A DNA stretch of 64,000 nt from an uncultured Oscillibacter sp. (GTDB lineage Bacteria > Bacillota > Clostridia > Oscillospirales > Oscillospiraceae), in NCBI GenBank assembly GCA_910577405.1, contig CAJTMG010000001.1, positions 165,818 through 229,817 on the forward strand. Reading direction: 5' to 3'. Made by a program: the position numbers and the translations under genes. The notes below the pieces were generated by a model. It did not search any database and had not been told where the DNA came from. It worked only from the letters and a program-made list of their open reading frames with translations. Below, in pieces: positions 7,230-15,043 of this stretch. Within the stretch, counting starts at the first letter, position 1. Every line of letters begins with the position of its first letter.

Positions 7230-8417
7230 ATGACAAGGCATTATCTGTTTACCTCTGAGTCCGTAACAGAGGGCCACCCCGACAAAATCTGCGACCAAAT
7301 TTCTGACGCGGTGCTGGACGCCATTCTTGCCCAGGACCCTCAGGGACGGGTCGCCTGCGAAACCACCGCCTGCACCGGCCTGATTCACGTCATGGGCGAG
7401 ATCACCACCACCTGCTATGTGGACATCGACAAGCTGGCCCGTCAGGTGGTCCGGGAGATCGGCTATGACCGGGGCAAGTACGGTTTCGACTGCGACACCT
7501 GCGCCGTCATTACCTCCATCGACGAGCAGTCCCCGGATATTGCCATGGGCGTGGACAAATCCTTCGAGAACAAAAACAATCAGGAAGCCGAACTGAACCA
7601 CGGCGCAGGCGATCAGGGCATGATGTTCGGCTACGCCTGCGACGAGACCCCCGAGCTGATGCCCCTGCCCATTTCCCTCGCCCAGAAGCTCTGCCTCCAG
7701 ATGACCCAGGTCCGCAAAACCGGTCTTGTCTCCTATATGCGGCCCGACGGCAAAAGTCAGGTTACGGTGGAGTACGACGAGAACAGCCGGCCTGTCCGTA
7801 TTGATACCGTGGTCATTTCCACCCAGCACAACCCGGACGTGACCTTGGACCAGATCCGTCACGATATGGTAGAGCTGGTGGCCAAGGTCGTCCTGCCCAA
7901 AGAACTGCTGGACGAGAACACCAAATATTATGTGAATCCCACCGGGCGTTTTGTCAAGGGCGGCCCCGCAGCGGACGCAGGTCTGACAGGCCGCAAGATC
8001 ATTGTGGATACATACGGCGGCAGCGCTCCCCACGGCGGCGGCTGCTTCTCCGGCAAGGACCCCACCAAGGTTGACCGTTCCGCCGCCTACGCCGCCCGCT
8101 GGGTTGCCAAGAACATCGTCGCGGCGGGACTGGCCAAGCGTTGTCAGGTACAGCTTGCCTATGCCATTGGAGTTGCCCGGCCCGTCAGCGTGCTGGTGGA
8201 TACCTTCGGCACCGGCGCCGTGAGTGATGGCAAGCTGGAAGAGGCCGTGCAGAAGGTCTTCGATCTGCGTCCCACCGCCATTATCCGGGACCTGGACCTC
8301 CGGAAGCCCATTTACCGCAAATTGGCCGCGTATGGACACATGGGCCGGGAAGACCTGGGGGTAGCCTGGGAAAAGACCAACCGCGTGGACGCCCTGAAAG
8401 CAGCGCTGGGGCTTTAA
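7230..8417 (+). CDS. metK: S-adenosylmethionine synthetase
   Basis: A 395-residue MetK, the usual length. It makes S-adenosylmethionine from ATP and methionine in the cytoplasm. Signature segments are all present: TEGHPDKICDQISDA at the N-terminus, the methionine/ATP loop GAGDQGMMFGYA near residue 130, and GGGCFSGKDPTKVDRSAAY near residue 270. The start at 7230 has AAGGAG 7 nt upstream; the reading frame extends farther 5' into the riboswitch, but that part is leader RNA. Expression is predicted to be repressed by its product through the upstream S-box riboswitch. Confidence 0.98.
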   Translation: MTRHYLFTSESVTEGHPDKICDQISDAVLDAILAQDPQGRVACETTACTGLIHVMGEITTTCYVDIDKLARQVVREIGYDRGKYGFDCDTCAVITSIDEQSPDIAMGVDKSFENKNNQEAELNHGAGDQGMMFGYACDETPELMPLPISLAQKLCLQMTQVRKTGLVSYMRPDGKSQVTVEYDENSRPVRIDTVVISTQHNPDVTLDQIRHDMVELVAKVVLPKELLDENTKYYVNPTGRFVKGGPAADAGLTGRKIIVDTYGGSAPHGGGCFSGKDPTKVDRSAAYAARWVAKNIVAAGLAKRCQVQLAYAIGVARPVSVLVDTFGTGAVSDGKLEEAVQKVFDLRPTAIIRDLDLRKPIYRKLAAYGHMGREDLGVAWEKTNRVDALKAALGL

Positions 8418-8554
8418 GCCGGAACCCTGATACAAACTGCTGTACTTGAATGACTTACGGAAGAGCGGCAGTCGGAGGATTGTCGCTTTTCCTTTGGTAA
8501 CTCTGCGGAACCGGAATCAAATGACCCCCTGATTGATGCGGAGAGGTGGCTGTC

Positions 8555-9766
8555 ATGAATGATAAACGCTTTCCAAAAATCCTCAAGGGCCTTGCCGTCT
8601 GTGCCGGGTACGCCGCCGCCTTTCTGGGACTGATGGCGGTCAAGGCGGCTTTGATCATCCTGCTTTGCATAGGGCTTCTGATGGGCGCGACACGGGCCTG
8701 CCTGACAGAACACGCGTCACCCCACCGCCGCGGGGAAGTGGTGCGGTATCTGGAGTCGGCGTATCCGGAGGAGGATTTCGTCGTATCCCGGCATCACAAG
8801 ACCGTGACGGACGAGGACCATTCCCTGGCGGATATGCGGATCTGGGACTGCTGGTTTGAGGATTTGCCCGAAGTGGTGTTTCATGTGACCAGCAGCTGGT
8901 CAGGCGGAGACAACTTCCCTGCAAAGGCGGGCTACAGTCTGTCCAGCGACCTGAAATTCGTGCTCTGGGACTATTATCTGGAGGAATACCAATCCGGCGG
9001 CGGCTCGCTGTCCTGCTGGGCGCGGGAACAGAACCGGCTGACCCTGACCTACAGCACCTTGGCAGAAACGGAGACAGCGGCGGACCAGCTACAGGATTTC
9101 CACGACTGGTGGGGGCGGCAGTCTCATGGGGAAGTCTCGCCGCTGTCGGTGACAACTGAATTTGCCGGAGGTCCCCTTCCTGTCCCGCCGGGGCTTCAGG
9201 AGACCATCTATATTGACCGGATCACACCTGAAAACACCTTCAATTTTGACAGCACCCGGGAATTTATGCTGGGCACTTCCCGTTATATCCTTCTGTACTA
9301 CTATGGCTATTACAACCTCCCCTGTCCGGAATTCAGCGATGGGGAACGGGAAGATTTCGCCCGAAAAACCTGGCTTTGGTACGCGGATTCCACCTACAAG
9401 GACTACCCCAACGGCGCAATCTCCATCTGGAACAAGGGTCACTATCTTCCTCTGGAGGACTGGGCGGAGCCTCTGCGCGGCGTCGGGGTCTGGCTCTGCG
9501 ATGTGAGCTATGGCGGGCTGTATGAGATCCTTGCCCGTCTGGACTGCGGACCGGAAGGCGCCCCGGAGCACTTCACCGTTACGGGGCAGGACGGCGCATT
9601 CTACGAATTTTCCTATGACTTCTTCACCACGGAGGACGACGGGGACCTGACATGGTACTACCTCAAGGACGGCGAGACCTGTACCCTGAAACGGAGCACG
9701 CCGGTACTGGAACTGAACAGCGCCGCCGTAAGACTGACCACGGGTTTGATTTTCCAGCACTATTGA
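8555..9766 (+). CDS. Membrane-anchored protein of unknown function
   Basis: A 403-residue protein. ATG at 8555 is preferred to a GTG three codons earlier because GAGAGG lies upstream at suitable spacing. A hydrophobic stretch at residues 15-45 is the only membrane segment, so the remaining 355 residues are probably extracytoplasmic. This part is rich in tryptophan, tyrosine and aspartate (WDCWFEDLPEVVFHV, YYYGYYNLPCPEF, WYADSTYKDYPNG) with no domain I recognise. It is about 140 nt after metK with no clear terminator between, but a functional link to metK is not suggested. Its end is followed by a hairpin that controls the next small gene. Confidence 0.65.
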   Translation: MNDKRFPKILKGLAVCAGYAAAFLGLMAVKAALIILLCIGLLMGATRACLTEHASPHRRGEVVRYLESAYPEEDFVVSRHHKTVTDEDHSLADMRIWDCWFEDLPEVVFHVTSSWSGGDNFPAKAGYSLSSDLKFVLWDYYLEEYQSGGGSLSCWAREQNRLTLTYSTLAETETAADQLQDFHDWWGRQSHGEVSPLSVTTEFAGGPLPVPPGLQETIYIDRITPENTFNFDSTREFMLGTSRYILLYYYGYYNLPCPEFSDGEREDFARKTWLWYADSTYKDYPNGAISIWNKGHYLPLEDWAEPLRGVGVWLCDVSYGGLYEILARLDCGPEGAPEHFTVTGQDGAFYEFSYDFFTTEDDGDLTWYYLKDGETCTLKRSTPVLELNSAAVRLTTGLIFQHY

Positions 9767-9795
9767 ATGCAAAAAATCCCATAAAATACAGAAAA

Positions 9796-9840
9796 ACCTC
9801 CGTAGATTCGTCTTTTTTCGGGAAGACTAACTGCGGAGGT
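9796..9840 (+). promoter_or_regulatory. RNA hairpin that buries the RBS of the 56-residue gene
   Basis: ACCTCCGTAG (9796-9805) pairs over ten positions (one G-T) with CTGCGGAGGT (9831-9840), and an inner stem GTCTT/AAGAC (9810-9814 / 9823-9827) caps it. The right arm contains the complete GGAGGT ribosome-binding site (9835-9840) of the ORF that starts at 9848. No T-run follows, so it is not a terminator. Confidence 0.7.
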
Positions 9841-9847
9841 GTTTCCT

Positions 9848-10018
9848 ATGGACTACTATCTTTCTCTGGAGGACCTGCTGGATCAGGACCTTTCCGCCTA
9901 CGAGTATTTTCAGACCCTGCCGCCTGAAGTCCGGAACGTTCTGGAGCTGGACGGCAGCAGCGTGACCTCGTTTTCCCTGCTCCAATCCCAGGCCGCCCGT
10001 CTGAAAGAAGCTCTGTAA
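9848..10018 (+). CDS. 56-residue acidic protein of unknown function
   Basis: A short ORF opening MDYYLSLEDLLDQDLSAYEYF and ending in a leucine- and glutamine-rich helix (LLQSQAARLKEAL). GGAGGT is 7 nt upstream of the ATG, and a strong terminator follows 10 nt after the stop, so it looks like a real, separately bounded gene rather than chance. The protein is acidic, helical and soluble, with no known motif. Its RBS lies inside a stable hairpin, implying translational control. Confidence 0.7.
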   Translation: MDYYLSLEDLLDQDLSAYEYFQTLPPEVRNVLELDGSSVTSFSLLQSQAARLKEAL

Positions 10019-10027
10019 GCAAAAAAA

Positions 10028-10058
10028 GCCCCCCGGAATCAACGCCGGAGGGCTTTTT
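10028..10058. terminator. Terminator between two convergent genes
   Basis: GCCCCCCGG (10028-10036) pairs with CCGGAGGGC (10045-10053) with one mismatch, followed by TTTTT on the plus strand; A7 precedes it, so it can serve the leftward chemoreceptor gene as well. Confidence 0.85.
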
Positions 10059-10065
10059 GTATCAC

Positions 10066-11742
10066 TTACGCGTAAAACTGGCCGGAACCCTGCTTGAGCT
10101 GGAACTTCTTCGTTTCGTTCTCCAGCATATGGACCTGCTCAAACAGCTCAGTAGAGACGGCGGCGGATTCCTCACTGCTGGCGGAGTTGGTCTGCACCAC
10201 AGAGGAAATCTGCCCGATGCCCTCGGTAACCTGAGCAATGGCCTCCGCCTCACCCTGAATGGCGGTGGTGATATTGCTGATGGCCTCGTTGGACTGCACC
10301 ACCAGCGCCAGGGCCTTCTGGAGGGACTCGGAGACCTCGCCCACAATGCCGCTGCCCAGCTCCGTCGCCTGCACGGAATTCTCAATCAGCTCCTTGGTAG
10401 CCTTGGCAGCCTCGTCGGAGCGCACGGACAAGCTGCGGACCTCGTCGGCCACCACAGCGAACCCCTTACCGGCGGACCCGGCCCGGGCAGCTTCCACAGC
10501 GGCGTTCAGTGCCAGAATGTTGGTCTGGAAAGCGATGTCTTCAATGGTGGCAATAATCTTGCTGATCTGCTGGGAGGACTTGGTAATATTCGCCATAGCC
10601 TTCACCATTTCCTCCATCTGATGGCTGCTGAGGGTCACCTGTTCGCCGGTCATACGCGCGTTCTCCTGGACCCGGGCAGCGGTCTTGACGTTCTCCGCCG
10701 CGCCCTTGGAGAGGTCGTCCAATGTGGCGTAAAGTTCCTGTACCGCGCTGGCCTGTTCGGTGGCTCCCTGGGCAAGGGCCTGGGCGCCGCTGGAGAGCTG
10801 TTCCGCATGGCCGGAGACCTTCCCTTGGGCGCGGCAGATCTGACCCAGTGTCTGGGAGATGGTTTCGGTAAAGCTGTTCAGAGCGGTTTCGATGCTCTGG
10901 AAATCTCCGATGTAATCCGTGGAGGTAGAGACGTTGAAATTCCCCTTGGACAGCTCGCCCATAATCCGGTTGATGTCCATGATATAGCTTTCGATAATGG
11001 ACATGGATTCCCTGAGGGTTTTTGCCAAATCGCCCAGCTCGTTGGGGGAGTCATAGTCGATCTCCAGCTGCAGATTCCCCTCCTGAAGGGGCTTGGTCTG
11101 ACGGGTGATGTCCACAATGGGCCGGACCACGTGCCGCGTAACGAAGCGAACCAGGCTGATCAGGCAGACCAGGGCCAAAACCAGGCAGATAAAGCAAACG
11201 AGCTGCATTGTCAGGATGGTATTCCGAAGATGCTGGGAACTCTCCGTGCTGAGGGCGCCGCCCCGTTCAACCACCTTGTCCAGAATACCCACCAGGCTGG
11301 TGACATTGGTCTGAATGGTCTCCTGGTAATAATTCTGTGCCTGAGCGGGATTCCGTTCCAGCATTTCCAGGACCTGGGTGGCGGACTGATGAATCTCCTT
11401 ATGCAGAGGCTCCAGCTGGGTGCGCAGGGCGAGCACGGTTTCGTCTTCGGTCTGGGCGTCGCCGTAAATCCACTGACCGAGGGCGCAGGCAGTTGGGTCG
11501 ATGCTGCCGGTAAAGCTGCCTCCTGCATAGAGGGCGTTGCTGAGATTAGCGGCCCATTTGTAGTGAGCGGTTTCCGCGCTCTGGGCCCGTTCCAAAAGGG
11601 CAAAGGCCTCTGTAGTTGTCCGCTGAATACTCTGGATACGCAAAATATTGCCAGTGGTTACAAAGCTGAACAGCAGGATAGATGCCAGAGCCGCCGCGGT
11701 ACGAATGAGCACACTTCGTTTGATACTTTTTCCCATCAACAT
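10066..11742 (-). CDS. Methyl-accepting chemotaxis protein with an extracytoplasmic CZB-like domain
   Basis: A 558-residue receptor; the ATG at 11742 is 8 nt after AAGGAGGAG and is better spaced than one two codons later. TM1 is about residues 12-32 and TM2 about 176-198. Between them are the chemoreceptor zinc-binding pattern elements: ETAHYKWAANL, CALGQWIYG, and LHKEIHQSA, giving the H..W, C.LG.W.YG and LH..IH residues expected to bind zinc. A HAMP domain (about 198-255) leads to the signalling coiled coil with tip ILALNAAVEAARAG and AGKGFAVVADEVRSL. CZB domains sense hypochlorous acid or zinc in other bacteria; in the best studied cases they are cytoplasmic. Single gene, own promoter. Confidence 0.92.
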   Translation of the reverse strand: MLMGKSIKRSVLIRTAAALASILLFSFVTTGNILRIQSIQRTTTEAFALLERAQSAETAHYKWAANLSNALYAGGSFTGSIDPTACALGQWIYGDAQTEDETVLALRTQLEPLHKEIHQSATQVLEMLERNPAQAQNYYQETIQTNVTSLVGILDKVVERGGALSTESSQHLRNTILTMQLVCFICLVLALVCLISLVRFVTRHVVRPIVDITRQTKPLQEGNLQLEIDYDSPNELGDLAKTLRESMSIIESYIMDINRIMGELSKGNFNVSTSTDYIGDFQSIETALNSFTETISQTLGQICRAQGKVSGHAEQLSSGAQALAQGATEQASAVQELYATLDDLSKGAAENVKTAARVQENARMTGEQVTLSSHQMEEMVKAMANITKSSQQISKIIATIEDIAFQTNILALNAAVEAARAGSAGKGFAVVADEVRSLSVRSDEAAKATKELIENSVQATELGSGIVGEVSESLQKALALVVQSNEAISNITTAIQGEAEAIAQVTEGIGQISSVVQTNSASSEESAAVSTELFEQVHMLENETKKFQLKQGSGQFYA

Positions 11743-11835
11743 AGTTATGTCTCCTCCTTATACAATGATGCCGCACAGGGGATGCGCTCCCTCTGAAGTG
11801 CCCGGCACCAGAGAGGCGTTTGGTCGTTCCAGCCC

Positions 11836-11863
11836 ATTATACCATATTCCTGGAGTTTTGCAA
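11836..11863 (-). promoter_or_regulatory. Promoter of the CZB-like chemoreceptor
   Basis: TTGCAA (11863-11858) and TATAAT (11841-11836) on the minus strand with a 16-nt spacer, about 95 nt before the start codon. Confidence 0.65.
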
Positions 11864-11890
11864 GACAGACCCGGCGTTGAACTGAAAATT

Positions 11891-13462
11891 TTATCCCTGG
11901 AAATTTCCGGCATCCGTTTCTGTAAGGCCAAACTTCTCCCAAAGGGTTCGGAAATCCACGGATCTGCGCCAGAGGCCGGGTTCTTCCGACAGGGCGTCCC
12001 GGAGGTCCTGCAAAGCGCCCTGTTCGTCTCCGGTCCAGTGACGGCGGTACGCGCGGGCTTCCAGGTAGCGGCTCCGATGATCCGGGTCCAGCTCCAGAAG
12101 ACGGCTCAAGTCCTCAATCTGACGGCGGTACCGGTTGGTTGTGGCAACTGTGGGACAGCGGGCGCGGAGAATCAGTATATTGTCCGGCTCCAGCTCCAGG
12201 GCGGCGGTCAGAGAGCGGTCCAGTTCCGGCGTCCGACCCATGGCCTTGAAGCACCACCCTCTCAGTATATGCAGCCGCCAGTCCGGAACGCTTCCCAGAT
12301 ATTCCGCGCACCAATCCGCCGCCTCCCGGTACTCTCCGCGTTCCGCCATCGCCAGCACCGACGGATAGTCCCGGCACAGGTCCATGACCCGGTTCAGGGC
12401 GTTGTCCTCCAGCACATCCGGAGAGTTTTCCGGCTCCTCTCCCGTCCCGGACCGCGCTTTGGATTCCGTTCCGGTTTTTGTTTCCGGTTCCGGTTCCGCT
12501 CCAGAAATTCCAGCAGATTCCGGCGGTTGGGTTCCGGCTGATGTTTCTGGTTTTGTCCCGGAGATTCTGACAGGCCCCGAGTCTTTTCCAGAAATTGCAA
12601 ACTTCTTCCCGGCGGACGGCTTTGTTTCCGCAGTTTTTTGATCGGGTTCCTGAAAATTGGGGTCAAAGGCGCGGATCAAGGCTTCCATCACCGGCTGTTT
12701 CTGTCCGCATTTGGGGCAGGTATAGGTTCCATAATACCAGGCCAGCAGTTCCTCGCCCTCCCAATCGCCCATCTGATGGAGGATTTTCCGGAAACGCCGG
12801 AATGACGCGGGTTCCTTCTGCCAGAGACGGGCGGGGCGTATTTTACGGCGCTGCTTCGGCTCGGACAGCGTCAAGTCCTCATCCAGCCATCCGCATTGAC
12901 CGCACTGGACGCAGCAGGATTCCCAGCCGTGGAGATTCATGACGTAGGCTTCCAGACGCTCCCCGAAAAGCCCGTAGAGTCCCAGAAGCAGCCAGCGGCG
13001 TTCAAAGGCCCCCTCCTTCCGGAGCTGTTTCCGGCAGTCTTTCAGGAAACGCCGGGCCTCCTCCGCCAGTATCTCTGCCGCCTCCTGATAACTCTCCAGG
13101 ATTTCCTGCGGCGCGCCGGGACGGGCTTCACCGGGGAAGAAAGCGTCTGCGGCAAGACATTGGCCAATTTCGGAGAAAATCAGCCGTTTCCATTCGTAGT
13201 CGCCGGATTTCAGGCCTAAAAATTTCACAATGTAAGGCAGAACCACATACATGGCCGGATAGAAGGTCATCTGATGGGAAAGGCTTTCGCAAAGGTTGTC
13301 GAAGGCCAGATGCTCGTCGTCCTCCGCCTGCTCCTTCAGACGCCGCAACTGTATCTGTGGTCCGGCAGGCTCCCCCATCAGCGTCCCCACCTCTTCCCGC
13401 ACGCTGCCGTATGCGCCGGGATAGGCTTTCCAGAGAGGGTCGCCGAGGTCCAGCAGTTTCAT
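11891..13462 (-). CDS. Zinc-ribbon and TPR-repeat protein of unknown function
   Basis: A 523-residue protein; the ATG at 13462 has AAAGGAG 6 nt upstream, whereas an earlier in-frame start has none. Residues 1-190 are helical with no known domain. Two cysteine pairs, CVQCGQCGW near residue 185 and CPKCGQ near 250, probably form a split zinc ribbon. A proline-, glutamate- and threonine-rich linker with repeated KPxT/EPEPE-like words spans about 290-345. The C-terminal 180 residues look like tetratricopeptide repeats: AADWCAEYLGSVPDWRLHILRGWC, LDRSLTAALELEPDNILILRA, LSRLLELDPDHRSRYLEARAY and LQDLRDALSEEP. A scaffold role is likely but the partner is unknown. No neighbour on the same strand explains it. 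Confidence 0.7.
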   Translation of the reverse strand: MKLLDLGDPLWKAYPGAYGSVREEVGTLMGEPAGPQIQLRRLKEQAEDDEHLAFDNLCESLSHQMTFYPAMYVVLPYIVKFLGLKSGDYEWKRLIFSEIGQCLAADAFFPGEARPGAPQEILESYQEAAEILAEEARRFLKDCRKQLRKEGAFERRWLLLGLYGLFGERLEAYVMNLHGWESCCVQCGQCGWLDEDLTLSEPKQRRKIRPARLWQKEPASFRRFRKILHQMGDWEGEELLAWYYGTYTCPKCGQKQPVMEALIRAFDPNFQEPDQKTAETKPSAGKKFAISGKDSGPVRISGTKPETSAGTQPPESAGISGAEPEPETKTGTESKARSGTGEEPENSPDVLEDNALNRVMDLCRDYPSVLAMAERGEYREAADWCAEYLGSVPDWRLHILRGWCFKAMGRTPELDRSLTAALELEPDNILILRARCPTVATTNRYRRQIEDLSRLLELDPDHRSRYLEARAYRRHWTGDEQGALQDLRDALSEEPGLWRRSVDFRTLWEKFGLTETDAGNFQG

Positions 13463-13596
13463 AGCGTCTCCTTTCCCGGGTTGGAAAACAGATTCCAATC
13501 AGTATTAAATGCCGAGATACAATACAAACTGGCATTGTGAGAATCTCGCCGTTTCAAGAAATAAATCCCGAAGAGCAACAAAAGCAAGGGCATTAT

Positions 13597-13745
13597 AAAA
13601 CGGCGCTGCGCAAGGCTTATCGTGTCAGGAAAATCAAAACAGCATTCACAGGACCTGATGTTTCAGAAAATCACATTCCGGACGGCGACAAAATCAAACG
13701 TATAACAAAGCGGCTCCGCGCAAGGCTTACTGTGCGAGAAAAACC
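13597..13745. repeat. Two diverged direct copies of a ~38-bp segment, 110 bp apart
   Basis: Around 13597-13633 and 13705-13745 the sequence repeats with about four-fifths identity, sharing GCGCAAGGCTTA. The right copy includes the last four codons and stop of the DHHW gene; the left copy is outside it. Both contain a short GC-rich dyad and may be a duplicated gene end. Confidence 0.55.
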
Positions 13746-14848
13746 AGATTCCTGTCTGTAATCAAATTGGGGATACTATACAGCACTATAATCCCATCGA
13801 TCTCGTTTTCCGACGCGTACCGGGCAGGGGAATAGCGGTAGTAGCGGAGGTCAATCAGATGGACTTCCTCAAAACGCTGGGCCAGGAAGGGGGCTATGGA
13901 ATCGGCATAGGAATCCCGAATCAGCAGCAGCTTGCCGGCCCCTTCCGCGTCAGGATTCCGTATCACACAAAGAGGCTGATTCCCGCCAAGAAACGCGGAA
14001 TATTTGTCCTTTTTGTCCAGGAAAGAACGGTCATAGAGGCCCGTGGATTCCGGATTGCCGTCACGCCAGGAAGTCACATCCAGACCGTCGCCGGGAACCC
14101 AGAATTCCATCACGTCCGGTTCCAGCCAGTGTACGCCGGAGGTGGAATAGAGGGTGCCGAAGAACTCTTCGCTGGCCCGTTCCGGCTGGAAATCCGCAGG
14201 CTCCAAAGGTTCTTTCCCGAGGGCCTCCAAAAGAGCGTTCGCGCCGTAGAAAGCCCCCAAACTGGTCCAGTGATGGTCAGTGCGGTAAAAGATAGGTTCC
14301 GCGCTGTGGGCCGTCAGGGGCGTCAGCAGGTCCGCCAGTACCGCAGAACCAGCCTGTTCCGCCGCGCCGTTCAGGAACGCCTTCTGATCCCAGCTCTCCG
14401 CGCCGCGTGGAAGCAGGTCCCGCCAGATTTCCGCCGCCGAGGGGATCAGGCCCAGATAAACGGGAATCTCCGAGGCGGACGCAAGACGGGCAATATAGGA
14501 CAGATTTTTCTGATCCAGCTCGTTTTCCGGCGGTTCCACCTTTGCAATCAGCGTGTCGCCGCAGAGGTACACGCCGTGGAACTCCGACTTGCCCATCGCC
14601 TGCTCCAGACGCGCTTTCAGACCCGTCCACTGGTCCCGCATGGGAAACTGGTCGGCAAAATAGTCCTCCACGCCCTTGGTAAAGCTCCCGTCCGCCAGGG
14701 CCTCCCAGCTGAAGGACGGCATTTGTGTCAGAAGCCGGTTCTCTGTCTCCGAACGCTCCTTGTCCGGAAGCACGGCGTGCCAGAGCAGAAGGCCTCCCAA
14801 AAAGGCACAGAAGCATCCGGAAATAAAACGGCTATATCCTTTTGTCAT
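13727..14848 (-). CDS. DHHW-family protein (AlgJ/AlgX-like partner of an MBOAT acyltransferase)
   Basis: A 373-residue protein with an N-terminal membrane anchor (about residues 8-28) and an exported body. ATG at 14848 is 7 nt after AAGGAGGG. The family signature YRTDHHWTSLGA is near residue 190; the DHH-W block and the later IRDSYADS serine motif near residue 315 are the SGNH-hydrolase-like residues of AlgJ/AlgX proteins. Family members work with a membrane O-acyltransferase to place acetyl groups on an exported polysaccharide. The MBOAT gene lies immediately upstream on the same strand, separated by about 195 nt in which I see no gene. Confidence 0.88.
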   Translation of the reverse strand: MTKGYSRFISGCFCAFLGGLLLWHAVLPDKERSETENRLLTQMPSFSWEALADGSFTKGVEDYFADQFPMRDQWTGLKARLEQAMGKSEFHGVYLCGDTLIAKVEPPENELDQKNLSYIARLASASEIPVYLGLIPSAAEIWRDLLPRGAESWDQKAFLNGAAEQAGSAVLADLLTPLTAHSAEPIFYRTDHHWTSLGAFYGANALLEALGKEPLEPADFQPERASEEFFGTLYSTSGVHWLEPDVMEFWVPGDGLDVTSWRDGNPESTGLYDRSFLDKKDKYSAFLGGNQPLCVIRNPDAEGAGKLLLIRDSYADSIAPFLAQRFEEVHLIDLRYYRYSPARYASENEIDGIIVLYSIPNLITDRNLVFLAQ

Positions 14849-15043
14849 AACAGCCCTCCTTGAAGACAAGGCAACACCCTTTTCTTTTTTGAAGTCCCGG
14901 TTTTATTCCATGTCCCCGACGCGGGAAATACGCCGTGCCGCAATCGGTTTTGTGGGGGCGGGAACATGAAAGCGGGACGGGCGTTTTTGAAAAGACGAAA
15001 AAAGCAAATGAAAACCCTTATAAGAAGCGTAGCGGCAGGTTTT

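Noticed and set aside
10057..11796. 579-codon plus-strand frame opposite the CZB-like chemoreceptor
   Set aside because: The minus-strand protein has full chemoreceptor motifs; the long plus frame is a shadow common in GC-rich genes.
13537..13761. 74-codon plus-strand ORF
   Set aside because: Starts at GTG without an RBS and overlaps the end of the DHHW gene and the repeated segment.
14849..15043. Possible small gene between the MBOAT and DHHW genes
   Set aside because: No RBS-start pair with a sensible frame; only AT- and A-rich runs were seen.
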